Source: Ampelomyces quisqualis
Taxonomy: Eukaryota > Ascomycota > Dothideomycetes > Pleosporales > Phaeosphaeriaceae
Reading direction: 5' to 3'
Length of the DNA stretch: 64,000 bases
Assembly: GCA_018398575.1 (NCBI GenBank)
Contig: JAGTXZ010000021.1
Coordinates: 1,550,001 to 1,614,000 of the forward strand
Part shown: positions 44,565 to 56,933 of the stretch, piece after piece
Layout: each line of letters begins with the position of its first letter
Numbering within the stretch: the first letter of the stretch is position 1
The notes under the pieces: model-generated
Told to the model about the DNA's origin: nothing
What the model saw: the letters and a program-made list of their open reading frames with translations, nothing else
Database searches by the model: none
Position numbers and translations under genes: made by a program

Positions 44565-46070
44565 TCATGAAGCCTGCGGTTGTGGCGAAGGTTCGGGGGT
44601 GTGCTCCACACCCTCCATCAAGCCGCCTTCTCGTCCTTTGCCGAGGCCCTCGCTCTCGGTGGCTGTTGGGGTGGTGAGCTTCTCTTTTGGATACGGCTCT
44701 AGATCTTTGTGACTCGTGGAGAAGGTCGAGATCACTGGAGTATACGACGCAGAGTGATCGGCTTGAGTAGGCGTCTTCGCTTCTGGGCCTGCTGATATTG
44801 GGCTGAGGAGGCTTTCGATACCGACAGTCGCTTCTTGGGGATGTGGATCGCCGTTCATGAGCCCATTCCAGCCGCCTTCGATGTCGCGTAGCAGTCGCAC
44901 GTATTCTTCTGGAACCAATCCACTTTCTCCAGTCTTGGGGTCTTGCGCGACCAGCCAGCCTTGGCCATGTCGATACGAGACTAGAATGACTTGGCCCTCG
45001 ACGAGAGGCAGCTCGTTGTCGTTTTCTCGAGCAAAGTCGAAAAGGGCAACCGCTTTGCCATGCATCTCTTCGTCAGGCGAGGCAATCGTGAACTGGTAAT
45101 CCCGCGAAAAGCGGTTGTCGTCTTGCAGGTAGTCTCCAGGGTCTGACATGTCCTCATCCGAGTCATACGATGGTCCCTCTTCTTCGGCGTATGTGCGTCG
45201 GGGCAGCAGGGTGGCGAAGTGCGAGTCCCGCCGTGATGCGCCTTCGGGAACGCTCAGATTTGAAGATGCCGGCGGATATGTGATCAGTTCGCCATGTCCG
45301 CTCGCATCGTGCGCATCGGCACCCTGGCTGCTCTCGCCATTGACACCAGCGAGGGGCGCCCGGCGTTGTTGTTGTTGTTGTTCTTCGGGATAGCCCCTCC
45401 TGCCGCGGGTGTGGTCGAAATTGACAATGTTTGATTTGTGCTTCTTGTGGCGCGCGCCATGGTGGCTGGTGACCACCGGACTCGAAATGTCCTCGTCCTC
45501 GCTGTAGGGCGGACCGTCTCCATAGGCAATCTGCGGCAGTTGCTCGCCCGAGGCGTCGCACGTGCCTGCCGAGCGATTCCCGCGGTCGCTGCGCCAGGCG
45601 ACTGGTGGCGGGTCGGAAAGTCGGCGACTCACCTCGCTTGTCGGGGTCGAGATGTCAGCCGGCTGTTCTGGAAGAGGCCCGTAAAAGAGGGGGTGCAGCG
45701 GGTCGTAGGCAAAGTCCCGCACGAGCGAGTAGGGAAGGCTCGAGTGGAACATGGGAAAGGCGGTCGATTGTGGGCGCGAGCGCATGGACTGCGGGGTGTT
45801 GGAGGCATTGGAGAAGGTGGAGAGTCGCTTGTTCAGGTAGGAGCCCGCGCGGTCGAGTTTTGCGCGCGATGGCGGGGAAGTGACGAGCGGCGGGAGCGTT
45901 GTGCGGCTTGCGCCGGCCGTGGTGGCAGAGCCGGGTTCGCTCCGGGGTGACAAGACGTCGGCGGCCATGCTGGACTGGCGCTCACGCGCGCTCGCGGCCA
46001 CGCCCTCTGTGACGTCGTCCCGCCGCTGGGTGTCGGCGGCGAGGGCAGGCGGGCAGGTGCCGTCGGTCAT
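44565..46070 (-). CDS. SH3-domain protein, NBP2/Skb5-like
   Basis: This intronless frame encodes 501 aa from the ATG at 46070. One SH3 domain lies at about residues 338-398: ALFDFARENDNELPLVEGQ, a Trp in GWLVAQ, and a GLVPEEYVRLL end, with its ALYDF-like start and PxxY ligand-surface residues. The long N-terminal part is disordered, rich in Ser/Pro/Asp and basic clusters, with a polyglutamine run of six. The C terminus is also disordered. Single-SH3 proteins of this layout (yeast Nbp2, fission-yeast Skb5) recruit PP2C phosphatases or kinases to the cell-integrity/HOG pathway. That role is by resemblance only. The gene lies in GC-rich sequence. Confidence 0.75.
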   Translation of the reverse strand: MTDGTCPPALAADTQRRDDVTEGVAASARERQSSMAADVLSPRSEPGSATTAGASRTTLPPLVTSPPSRAKLDRAGSYLNKRLSTFSNASNTPQSMRSRPQSTAFPMFHSSLPYSLVRDFAYDPLHPLFYGPLPEQPADISTPTSEVSRRLSDPPPVAWRSDRGNRSAGTCDASGEQLPQIAYGDGPPYSEDEDISSPVVTSHHGARHKKHKSNIVNFDHTRGRRGYPEEQQQQQRRAPLAGVNGESSQGADAHDASGHGELITYPPASSNLSVPEGASRRDSHFATLLPRRTYAEEEGPSYDSDEDMSDPGDYLQDDNRFSRDYQFTIASPDEEMHGKAVALFDFARENDNELPLVEGQVILVSYRHGQGWLVAQDPKTGESGLVPEEYVRLLRDIEGGWNGLMNGDPHPQEATVGIESLLSPISAGPEAKTPTQADHSASYTPVISTFSTSHKDLEPYPKEKLTTPTATESEGLGKGREGGLMEGVEHTPEPSPQPQAS

Positions 46071-47411
46071 GCGCCCAAGATTGCTGGTGCGGAGGGGCTG
46101 GGGCGTCGGCAGGGCTCTTGGAGCGGCCGCGCGCGGTGCAGGTGGACTCGAGGGCGACGAGGCCTTGGCGTGGCCAGCGCGCGAGGCGCACCCGGGCTTC
46201 TCGCAGCACAGAGACGCGGTGCCGGGCAGGCGGCTGCGGAGGTGCGGGCACGGCTGGAGGCGCCGCGGCTCGATGTTTGTTCAGGTGCTTCGAGGTGCTG
46301 GTGGCCAATGGGTCGCGGGGCGGCGCCTGGCAGCCTCGGGAGCAGCGGGCACCGGCTGGAGGCGCGCTGGAAGGGAGTCTGCAGTGGGCGGCGGCTGGGG
46401 AGGCGCTCGCCACGGCTGTGCGGGTGCGCGAGGCCTGGCGCTAATGTACGTACCCAGTGAATGGCCAAGGCGGGCGCAGGTGGCAGGCGCGTGCGGACAG
46501 TGCTCACTGCTCAGGAGGGCGAGCAGTGCTGGAGCGGGCGTGCAGAGCAGAGGAGACTGGATCTGTGAAGGGTGTCGAGGCGGCGAGTGCATGCAGGCTA
46601 TTCTTAGCACGGCGGGGAAATTGCCAGACGCCGGTTGCACGTTTCAGACTTGGCCAGCACGTACTGTAAGCGCACCGACGGGCGCACACGGGCCGCAGTA
46701 AGCACGGAGAAAGCAGGCTTGTCGTGGTTGTGACGGAGCAGCGCCGCCAGCGCCTAGACACGACGGACTGGGAGGGAGACGACGAGGGGGGCGGGGCTGT
46801 CCGGTAGCGGGTGCTCGTTGTGAGGGCTGCTTTCACCCTAGCCTTGTGTTTCACATGTTGAGCATTGTGACCAGGCCGGCCGTTGTCAGTGTAGTGTACA
46901 GTATATAGTATATAGTATATACCGTGCAATGCTACTCCGTATCGCCGCACAGCAAGTCTGTCCGCTGTCACAACACTGACAGCCTCACCCTCCGATACTC
47001 CGTAGCGAGCTCAGAGCTGTCCTGATGCCCCGCCTTCGCTTTCCATCGGTACGTGCCGTGCTTAGTCATGCGCGCTAAACACTCCTGGCTCCTTGGCACC
47101 GCCTGCACCTCACCACCACACGTCTGTTCATGCCTCCGCTCTACCTACAGTGACTGGAGCTTCACCCAAGGCGCTTCACTGCTATCCCGTAAGTCTCCAC
47201 TGCAACCCCTGCGACACCAAGATGATGAACACCTTTATTGGAGCTGTCCTAGGCAGTAGCCGTTGAGGACTTCATATAATATACACTGAAAATTCTGATT
47301 CCTTGATTGAACCCCCCTCTCAAGAGCTACAAGCGGCTTTGTGGACACCAGTTGACAGCTTGAAGACCCTGCAGCGCTTGGACGAGTGTCCAGCTTCCAC
47401 TTTCCTTCACC
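46071..47411. other. GC-rich divergent intergenic region
   Basis: Between the SH3 gene and SSU72. The part next to 46070-46450 is very GC-rich, which keeps frames open on both strands by chance (for example plus-strand 45880-46701). It contains the GTATATA triplicate and two TACTCCGTA motifs (46933-46941, 46996-47004). Confidence 0.5.
46901..46921 (+). repeat. Three tandem GTATATA units
   Basis: GTATATA is repeated exactly three times head-to-tail in otherwise GC-rich sequence. It is a short microsatellite-like tract that could also act as a TATA-type element. Confidence 0.7.
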
Positions 47412-48316
47412 ATGAATCCGGCCGATCCGCGATTGAGAGGTCGGCAGCCGCAGGCCGCACCTGTTCCTCCACCGCCGCCGCCGCCGCCTGCCGAGCCTAG
47501 CTCTCTGGGCATGGACGGCGCAAACGATGCACACGCGGAGAAAAACATGGTGCCAGACGACAAGTTCAAGCTCAAGTTCTGCACCGTATGTGCCAGTAAC
47601 CAGAACCGGTATGCTCTTCTCCTCCTTTTCATCCCTTCAACCTAACATGTTCGTTCAGCTCCATGGAAGCTCATCTCCAGCTCGCCTCCGCACACCTCCC
47701 GACCATCTCGTTCGGTACCGGGTCGCTAGTGCGCCTTCCTGGTCCGACCCAATACCAGCCTAATGTTTACCAGTTCAACAGCACTACATATCGGACCATA
47801 CACGATGAGCTCGCCCAGCAAAACACGGCCCTCTACACACACAACGGCCTACTGAACATGCTGGGCCGTAATCTGAACATCAAAGGCTTTCCGGAGCGAT
47901 TCCAGGATTGGGTTCCCGGCAAACCTCGTCTTGAACACGCCGAGGACAAAGGCTTCCACGGAACTGAGTCTGGTGTTGCCGATGTCGTCATAACGTGCGA
48001 AGAACGCTGCTTCGATGCAGTGCTCGAAGATCTCCACAACAAGGGCGGCAAGCTCAATCGACCTGTCCATGTCTTCAACGTCGACATCAAGGACAACCAC
48101 GAAGAAGCGCTCGTCGGCGGCAAAGCCATCCTCGATCTAGCTCTGACCTTAAATGAAGCTGCTGCCAACGAACGAGAAAGCTACGGCGAGAGTGGCTGGG
48201 AGCAAGGAGGAGGACCTGCTCGCACAGGGTTTGACGAGCGCGTGCCCGAGATTCTTGCCACATGGCAGGATCGGTGGCCGAATATGCCCGCTTTGTGGAG
48301 CTTGGCTTGGTGTTAG
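47412..48316 (+). CDS. ssu72: SSU72 RNA polymerase II CTD phosphatase
   Basis: Two exons (47412-47608 and 47659-48316) with a 50-bp intron encode 284 aa. The catalytic signature C60-ASNQN-R66-S is the CX5R of a low-molecular-weight cysteine phosphatase and is completed at the splice junction, so splicing is essential for activity. MEAHLQLASAHLPTISFGTGS and VADVVITCEERCFDAVLEDL are Ssu72 hallmarks. It dephosphorylates Ser5/Ser7 of the polymerase II C-terminal domain and works in the cleavage and polyadenylation factor. The N terminus has an extra proline run of about eight residues and is longer than in yeast. All key residues are present. Confidence 0.93.
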
Positions 48317-50310
48317 ACTCTTCTTTTGGACATGGCGTTTGATCTTCTTGCATTTATAACATCTCTTGATACCCACTCAGCATAGCGAGGCGTTTTAGGC
48401 ATCGGGCCAACTGGGAAACTACTACGACTGAAATATGATAGTCGATGACACGTCCACTACGTTCACATCATGGTGGAGAGCTCATGTACAGTTCTTGATT
48501 GTCTGCACTACTAAATGCACCTCCCGATCATACCACTAGCATGTGCCGCAATAGTGCTCTTGATCACAGCACATGTCCCTCGCAGACAAAAGCACCCAGA
48601 AGGATGAAAGAACAGCGGCCAAGATATGTCGCCTTCTTCACCAATCCCCCATTCTTCTCTCCATGATCATGTATTCACAGCCTCAACGGTTGTCAAAGAT
48701 GCTTAGTCGGTTATCTCATCAAGCAGATTGGTCTGAGGATATATACACGCGTCTCACTAATCACCGAAGCCGTTCCAGCTGACGACGCAAAATATGGCCG
48801 ACGTAGTCGTCATACCTGCCATGAACGATGGATACGCAACGACATTGGAAAATCCCAAACGCATTATTTGTGGGGGGCTTCGGTGTGTGCGCCGTGCGGA
48901 CTCATCTCTTGAGCGTCATGGGTTATAATTGGCGACCTTGCCGGTTATCTGCAACCCAGCAAATGACTGAGCAAGGCATACAGAACAACCGGTACCGTCG
49001 ATCTTGTGTATCAGTCCTGTGTACCCATGAGCGTAGTCCATTTGATGCATTGAAGTTTTCAAGGTTTTTTTTTTCAAAAGATAAGCAAGACGTTATTATG
49101 CATCTGACGGTGTGTGTCCTGCAAGGCTTTGCTCGAGCTGAAGACTACGAGCAGGCAAGGTAGTGTAGATGACGGATTGTGCGTGCAAGTGTTTTGGACA
49201 TTGAACTGCAAGATTGGACGTCAACTTTGTTACAAATGCGCGGGCTCACTGCATGGGCAAATTCTATCAAACCTCCCGAGATTACCCCGGTAGGTACGGC
49301 CTTGGTGGTCGTTCGCAGGACGTGTGGTTCTTGGTAGTCGGATGCTCATAGCTGCACGTGTGTAGATGACGGAACCCCTGCATCCTTATCAAGGGACGTG
49401 CATGGGAAATGCGAGACCGAGGACGGGACTGGAATGAATCTGGGGTCGTGTACGGCAGATGGGCCAGTTTCGGCCGTCTTTATGTGATTGTGTCGTAACG
49501 GTGAGAGATGCTCTGATGCAGGACTACATTGCATGTTACTTGCTTGGACCTGGCATCCCCCAATGCGAGTGCGGAGCTTGGGGATTGGAAGGATCTGAAT
49601 TGGGCGAAAGATCATTCTTAGCTAGTGATGGATGTTCAAAAGGGTTATCGACCTCCTGGGCAAGGAATACTAAAGCGTGACGCGCGTTCACGTGACTCAA
49701 ACCGGACATTTGGAGGGCTGAATGGCGATTTGTCGCCTGTGAGACGTAGGCACTGACTGCCACCAATCGTGCCAGGTCACAACCGTGCCGCCCATGTGCG
49801 TGTGCATGAGAGTGTTCGCCTCGAAGTGTGTGGGGTGAAGCGAACGCGACGATGCCTTTGCCTCGAGTTGTCCGCGCCTTCGCCTTGCCTCATCATCTCA
49901 AGCCAGTTGAGAAAGATATCGCGCACCCAATCTGCCGGCAGAGAGATGTTCCAAAAGCTCGTGCACACTCACAGTGTCGACGGGATTCCGGCGCCAGCCG
50001 CTCACTTGGAGACCAGCGTAGCCTCATCGTTGGTGGATCGCCATGTTTGAGCTTATCATCCGTGGGCATAGGATGACCGAATGCGAACGTGGAATGATCT
50101 TTGCGATATCGGGTGGCTGCTACCGAGAAGGTGGATCGAGCTCCGGATGGAGAAAGAGGTCGCAAGCTGTCGTGGTAACTTGTTGTCGGCACCGGCTCGG
50201 CGTGACGCAGCTCCCACATTGCTTGGGGCTTATGGCGAGCCGTGGCCGTTTTATGACAGGCCACAGAGCTCTGCTTGCCAGTCTATCTCGTCGGAAACAA
50301 CTCCTTCGTC
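48317..50310. other. 2-kb gene-poor region
   Basis: Many short overlapping frames, none with a recognised motif. It includes the upstream region of the hydantoinase gene at 50311. A short poly-T run lies near 49066-49074. Confidence 0.5.
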
Positions 50311-53300
50311 ATGGCGGGATACAGGCTCGGTGTCGATGTTGGTGGGTGAGTAGCCTCTCCAAGCAACGGGACGTCGCAGCAGCATAACAACAGAGCTAAG
50401 CAGTGCATAGTACCTTCACTGATATTTGTGTCATTACCCCGGATGGCGAAGCGGTACGCACAAAAGTGCTCACGAACACAGCCGATCAGTCCATTGGTGT
50501 CCAAGAAGGTGTCGTCGAAGCGCGCAAAATGTTGAAAGAGAAATACAATTGGGATGGCAAATTCGACTATATCCACCATGGCACTACGACCGGTACAAAT
50601 GCAGTACTCGAGAACAAGGGTGCGAAGTGTGGCTTGATCGTCACCAAAGGGCACAAAGATATCCTGACAGTGCGGAGAAGCCAAATACCTGGCGGACTAG
50701 GAGCATGGATAAACTACGTGCAGCCGGAGCCTCTAGTCCCTCTGGAGCGGACTGTCGAGGTCAGTGAGCGCATGAAGATTGACGGCGAGGTCTTCTACGA
50801 GCTGGATGAGATCGAATTCCGGAAGGGCTTGCGAGATCTGAAGAGGCAGCAACCGCAGGCGATTGCTGTCTCACTGCTCAACGCTTTCGCGAATAACGTA
50901 CACGAAGAAAAAGTTCGGTCTATATTGAATGACGAGTTCGGTCCAGATGTAGAGGTCGTCACTTCGACGGATGTGCTCCCGGAGATACAGGAATACGAGC
51001 GAACCGTCACCACAACCGCAAATGCCATCGTCAAACCCGTGGTGAAAAAGTACATGAAGAACTTGCGGAAGATGCTTGCAAGCGACACAGACACTATCAG
51101 GATCCTCAAATCAGATGGAGACCTGACTTCTGTCGACCTGGCTGGAGAAACACCTGTTAAGATCCTCATGAGTGGCCCCGCTGGCGGTGTGAAGGCTGTG
51201 TCGCACTTGATTGCAAAGAATACCCCGTACCGTAATGTCATCACGTTTGACATGGGCGGAACCAGCACAGACTGCGCGCTCCTCTCTGGAAGCGATGCTA
51301 TCATTCGTCGCGAGACCGAGGTCGGCCACTTGTCAGTCAGGGCCCCCTCCGTCGATGTCAAGACGGTAGGCGCTGGGGGAGGGTCGATAGCCATGTACAA
51401 CGACTTCTCCAAGAACTTCCGCGTTGGACCAGAGTCCAGCGGCGCCACCCCCGGACCAGCAGCGTATGGCAAAGGTGGCACACAGGCGACAGTCACTGAC
51501 GCGAATCTGACCCTGGGATATCTACCCTCAAAGTTGCTCGGCGGCAAGTTTCAGCTTGATGTCGCAGCCTCAGCTGTCGCTGTCGAGAAATTAGCAAAAC
51601 AGATGGGAATGGACGTGACGTCAGCAGCTGAAGGTATAATCGATCTTATCAATGAGAGCATGCACGGTGCTCTTCGTCTTGTCTCAGTTGAACAAGGCTA
51701 CGATCCTCGTGACTTCGCACTCGTAGCGTTTGGTGGAGCTGGTCCCCTGCATGCGAATTTTCTTGGTAAATTGCTTGGTTCGTGGCCGGTCATTGTTCCT
51801 CCTAGCCCTGGCGTTCTGTGTGCTCAGGGTGACGCGACAACCAAGATGTCACATGAAGAGAGCTGTACTTATATCAAGGTCTTCTCCAAAATCACTGCCA
51901 ATGACCTCATCAAGACGATGAAGGAACTGAAGGATAACTGTATGAAGACTATGAAGGTCGCACTTGCAGATGAGCAGGCTTCGCTCAAAGTCGTTTATCA
52001 GTCGGACATGCGCTACAAAGGTCAAGCGATGACCCTCACCGTGGACTTTACGGAAGATGAGCTCAACAACTCAAGTGCGCTATTGGAAACTCTCAGACAC
52101 AAGTTTGACGAAGCACATGGGCAGCAATTTAGCTTCTCGCACACCTCTGCCGAGCTTGAGACGATGCGCATGCGCGTCAAAGTCATTGATGCGTCTGATC
52201 AAGTTGCTATTAAGCCAATTGAGAAAGCTGAAAGCTGCAAACCACCTAAAGATGCTATCAGCTTCCAACAAGATATCGTACATGAAGGACAAAAAGTCCA
52301 AGCAACGTTTTGGGATCGCACGAAGATCACCAAAGCCGGTATCATGATACCAGGACCCGCTGTCGTGACCGAGATGGATTCGAATACCCTGATTTTGCCT
52401 GGTTACTATGGTGAAATTGACTCCATGGGCAACATCCTCATCTGGCCCGAAGACAAGACGACAGATCAGAAGATGGTGCACACCAAGGAAACTGCAGTGC
52501 AACTCGTACAGGACACACCACTTATATCAACGCTCATCGCATCAGCTTTAGGCTCGATACGACGAGAAATGGACACGCTCATGCTACGTTGCGCAATGAG
52601 TCCTGCAATTCGCGAGCAGCAAGACGAGTTCAACGTCATCACGAATACACGGGGTCAAATGCTTGTCGGTCAATTTGGAAGCTTCATCACGCAATTTCTC
52701 AATGGCTGGGAGGGCACTGTGGAAGAAGGGGACGTCTTTGTGACCAACGACGTATATCAGATTGACGGCGCTGTATCGCATTTGAACGACGTCATAATTC
52801 TGCTGCCCATTTACTTCCAGCAGAAACTCATCGGCTGGGCCGCCAATTTTGGTCACCTGACAGACGTGCAAGGTAAAGTGCCTGGATCCATGAGCATCAA
52901 TGCTAGCACCATCTACGAAGACGGACTACAGATTCCCATCGTCAAGCTATATGCTAAAGGCGTCTACAACGAAGGCCTGGCATCCGTATTCTTCCGCAAC
53001 TCACGCAAGCCCGAGTGGTTCCAATCTGATCTGATTGCGCTGGTAACGGCTTGTCGAACAGCTGCAACACGAGTCAATGAGCTTTGTGAACGCTATGGTC
53101 TGGAGATTTATGAAGCTGCAACCGACTACCTTCTCAGACAAAACCGCGCCGCAATCAAAACCATTATTGACGAGAAAATTGGCAGCGACAAGTCGTCGTT
53201 TACTGACTTCATCGACGACGATGGCCAGGGTATTGGTCCGTATGCCATTGCTTGCTCTATGCAGAAAGAAGGAGACAAACTGGTCTTCGATTGGGATGGA

Positions 53301-54562
53301 ACGTCACCACAATCTAATACGTCGATTAACTACTACCTCTCAACAACCATGTTCAAGATGTTCATTGTAGGTCTCTCCGCCCTCAAGATGCCGATTTGCG
53401 TTTACCGAGATAGTGCTAATAGTACTGTAGGGCTACTACTTGTTAGCCATATACGACCCTCATGCGGTTATCAATGACGGATTTCACGACCTCATCGATG
53501 TCAAGATTCCCACCGGCACTATCCTCCGTCCTGCACGACCAGCAGCAGTCAGTTGTCGAACGCATCTGCTAGGCCGTGTAATGGACGTGATGCAAGCACT
53601 CTTCGGCCAACGGAACGCCGCCTATCGATGCGCAGCAGGCTTCTCCGACTCCCCGCATCTCTTCTACTCTGGCTTCAAACCCGACGGCGAATTCTACCTT
53701 CTTTACCAAATTGGTTTCGGTGGCGTACCTGCTCGCCCTATCGGCGACGGACCAGATTGCCATTGCCTCTTCCCAGCCGTCAAATCTATACCCGCCGAGA
53801 ACATTGAACTATACTTTCCAGTCATCATCGAGGCCAACGAAGCTCTGCCCGACTCTGGCGGAGCAGGATACTACCGAGGCGGTAATGCTCAGCGCACGCT
53901 TTACCGATGGCTTTGTGAAGGAGACGTTAGTATCCACGATGATCGATGGATGATCAAGCCTTGGGGCGTGAATGGCGGTATGCCTGGAAGTCGGTCACGC
54001 AAGATTCTCTACCGAAACAACAGCTACGGTACGGACAGGCAAAAGGACAACATGGAGCTTTGCCAGTCAAAGCAAGACTATCTCCACGTGTACCCAGGTG
54101 AGTTCTTGATTCTCTCCACCTGCAAAATTATGCTAATCATCCACTTCAGGTGACGTGCTCGAATGGATAACCTGGGGCGGCGGCGGTCTCGGCGACCCCC
54201 TTACGCGCCCTGCCTCCATCGTCGCACAAGAAGTCCACCGCCGCCTTGTCACCGTATCCGGTGCGGCCAGGAATTACGGCGTCGTCGTGCGCCCGTCTGA
54301 CTTCACCGTCAACCAAGGCGCCACGACGGAGCTGCGCCAGGAAATCAAACTAGAACGCAAGCGGACGGGCGATGCAGAGGGATATAATCGCGGCGGCACG
54401 CTTGGCGAATTGATGGCGAAATGTGAGGAGGAGACGGGCTTGAAGGCGCCGAGGTTGCTGTGGGAAAAAGATCCGTATGGGCCGCATGTGAGGCTGGAGT
54501 ATGTGCAGAAATGGTACCAGAGGATGAGAGAGGGGGGCATGGACGAGTGGAATAGAGCTTAG
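50311..54562 (+). CDS. Fused hydantoinase A/B (5-oxoprolinase-type) enzyme
   Basis: Four exons (50311-50345, 50411-53366, 53431-54097, 54150-54562) encode 1,356 aa; introns are 65, 64 and 52 bp. The first, 12-codon exon completes the ATP-site motif VDVGGTFTD. The N-terminal half is HyuA-like: HHGTTTGTNAVLE and FDMGGTSTDCALL. The C-terminal half, from about residue 720, is HyuB-like: SPAIREQQDEFN, GHLTDVQGKVPGS, and GGGGLGDP near the end. The length matches fungal 5-oxoprolinases, which cleave 5-oxoproline to glutamate using ATP in the glutathione cycle. Hydantoinase/N-methylhydantoinase activity is the alternative, because HyuA-type residues such as IPGGLGAW are shared. It is cytosolic by absence of targeting signals. 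Confidence 0.9.
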
Positions 54563-54811
54563 TGCGACGATGAAGCAAAGCCGCGTTTCTAATAAGAACT
54601 TGCCGCATTGTATCGACCAAAGCAAAAATCTCTGGAGTTGTTTCTATATTCAGTTTGCTCTACTAGCCAAGTGTGACCAGTTGCATCTACACCGTTCCCT
54701 CAACCTCCCTTGGAACCCACATCAGCACCTCACGACCCAACAAACAATTGCCAAAACTTCAACCGCAAAGCCTTGGCCTGCTCAGTCCTCACGCCCGGAC
54801 ACTTTCTACAC

Positions 54812-55440
54812 CTATAATTGAACTCGGTGTCGGAGAGTACCGTCTGTGGCGGTTGGGGGAGAGTGGATGCGCATGCGGCATATGGCGTGGGAGCGGAAGG
54901 ATGCGTTATTTTTCAAGGTTGATGCTGTGCGTCTGAAGGAGGCGGCGCGCTCGATCAGGTCCATCATTTCGGTGGTGTTGTGTACTTGGATTACTGCTGC
55001 GCCTAGCATGCGAGTAACTCCACTGGGGTCTTCGAGAAAGGAGATGGGGGCGCGCTCCGTGAGGAAGTCAAAAGCGGAGTTTCCGGCGAGATCGATCATG
55101 GTCACGTGGATTTCTCGCTCACCCTTCATGCTCCCGTTCATCAAGGCCTCAGCAACAAGCTCTTCCAATCTACTAACTGTAAACGTCTTGCCCGAGCCCG
55201 TCTGACCATAGGCGAAAAGAGTTGCGATGCCACCATCCCAAGCGAATTGAACAAGGTCGGCAGCGAGATCCTCGTAGATCTCTTCCGTGGTCGACTCTGA
55301 GCCGAAGAGTCGATCTACTTCATAGTTGAAGGACTAATGGGTTGAGTGTAAGCGAAATTCTGGCATGCCAGTGGATTGAGCCCATTTACCTTGAGACAGG
55401 GAATGCCGCTCGGATGATTGTAGAGATCATGGGGAAGCGG
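54812..55440 (-). pseudogene. Kinesin-13-like motor fragment (truncated)
   Basis: An exon at 54812-55333 continues a short upstream exon ending at 55390; the intervening intron has GTAAAT and a TTAG acceptor. It encodes the P-loop GQTGSGKT and surrounding ATLFAYGQTGSGKTFT, MIDLAGNSAFDFL, and the switch-I region as NNASFRSHAICRMRI, where NxxSSRSH is expected (Ser to Phe). It then stops about 15 residues later, before switch II (DLAGSE). Upstream, the frame is closed by TAA, with no start codon. About 190 residues remain of a motor domain of 350. The pattern is most like kinesin-13/KIF2. It is a dead or partial gene copy. Confidence 0.65.
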
Positions 55441-56396
55441 ATTCGCGGTCGTTGTTTAGACTTTTAACCGCAATCGCATGTTTGCTGTATTCACTCGCTT
55501 AGCACCAGGCAACCGCAATCACCGTGCGTTCTGAAACAGATGCACTTTCTCAACTGTCTCTGGATCTGAGACGTACGACTTGGCAGCCCTATTGGATAGA
55601 AGCAGTCTTGAAAATTAGATCAACTGGTAATACCTAGCCACGATGAAACAATAGAAACATTTCACTGCTTTCCATTATATCGTCGTCTTGTGCCCTGATG
55701 AAACAAGCGACACAGTTGCTAGCAACTTCCAGGGAAGTGAAGGAGACATCCCGAGAGCAATGCCGCACCCTGCAATCTCGCCGATGGACATGAATTCACC
55801 GTTGGGCTATTGTTTTTCTCGTTCTCGTTCTATCTTGGTGAAGAAGAAAAAAAGCCCAGACGCTGGGAGCTCAAGAGGGAGCAGCTGATGTAAATCGTGG
55901 TCTGAAGCAATTTCTCGTCCTGCAAACACCACTGGGAAGATCCGCGGTTAATGTGGGATTACACGCATTCATGATAGGCTGTGCACATCGGCTGGAGTGT
56001 GGTACTTTTGTAGTAGAGAAGTACCATCGCTATCATGGCGCTATCGTGGACATGGGGTCAAAGGGGATGATGGTCGGCGAATCGTCGTTGACCGCCCAAG
56101 TACACGTTAGGTGGAGGATTTCCTGTGTTCTGTACAAATGCCGCTATTCGAGCAGGTCTTGGAGAGTCTTTGAAGTCCTGTAGTCTTGACGTGCGCCGGT
56201 GCCGGGCCTTCGGGTAGTCCAGTCGAGTGAAACTAGTAGGGCCAGTAATGATAGACCAAAGACCGAGCCAGAAACGCTGGTAGGCCCTCCTATTCTGTCG
56301 CTCTACACGGTAAGCCGTCCAGGTCGGTGTCGTACTCGTAGAGTCGACAAGCGTAAAGAATTACTCGGCCAGGGAATGAGTCGGCGGCCCATCAAC
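55441..56396. other. Intergenic, nothing recognised
   Basis: No coherent gene, RNA or repeat was found between the kinesin relic and the ubiquitin-fold-like gene. Confidence 0.5.
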
Positions 56397-56933
56397 TCAT
56401 CCTTCAAACTCTCTGCCGCCGCCAACATCCGTCTCGTTGTTCACACCATACGCGTCCTCAAAGCTAGCCAACTTGATGCCCCACATGTTGGAGTCCTCTG
56501 CATCATCTTTACCATCCCAAGTACCGTCTCCAGGCCATCGAAAGGCGAGTACAGCTCCATCTTTTAGCCCTGCGCCTTTGGGACAGTTTTTGGCATTGGC
56601 GACACCTGCAGCATGCTTGCTCGCTTTTGCCTTTCCTTTTCCCTTGCCACCAGCATCCTCTTCCTCGTCGACAGCATACTCCCACTCGCCCAGCTGAAAC
56701 CCTTGTTGTGCGTCGTTGTGGTCGACGGGGCGACCAAGTTGGATCTCGGAGGAAGTTCCGGGCAGTGGTATAGATGCGTTTGTCTCAGGGTCCTTGAGTT
56801 CAGTCTCTTGAAGCGCTTCGTAGAGATATGATTTGATGTTCTCGAAGGTGTGCAGTGGGTCGACGTGTAGAAGAACTGTGGTTTTGCGGGATTTGAGGCG
56901 TAGCGTCCATGTTTGTGGTGAAGGGGTAGTCAT
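56397..56933 (-). CDS. Small protein with N-terminal ubiquitin-like fold pattern
   Basis: Intronless, 178 aa from the ATG at 56933 (MTTPSPQTW); the frame is open 17 codons further but without matching composition. Residues 8-48 alternate strands and a helix as in a beta-grasp domain: WTLRLKSRKTTVLLHVDPLHTFENIKSYLYEAL. A short Lys/Gly-rich linker (GGKGKGKAKASK) and a C-terminal WDGKDDAEDSNMWGI region follow. No catalytic motif is present. The family is unnamed in my recognition, so the fold is an inference. It shares a 366-bp divergent promoter region with the membrane protein gene at 57300. Confidence 0.6.
   Translation of the reverse strand: MTTPSPQTWTLRLKSRKTTVLLHVDPLHTFENIKSYLYEALQETELKDPETNASIPLPGTSSEIQLGRPVDHNDAQQGFQLGEWEYAVDEEEDAGGKGKGKAKASKHAAGVANAKNCPKGAGLKDGAVLAFRWPGDGTWDGKDDAEDSNMWGIKLASFEDAYGVNNETDVGGGREFEG

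Noticed and set aside
45880..46701. Plus-strand 273-codon frame opposite the SH3 gene start
   Set aside because: It is open because of high GC content, its sequence is Arg/Gly/Ala-rich without motifs, and it overlaps the better-supported SH3 protein on the other strand.
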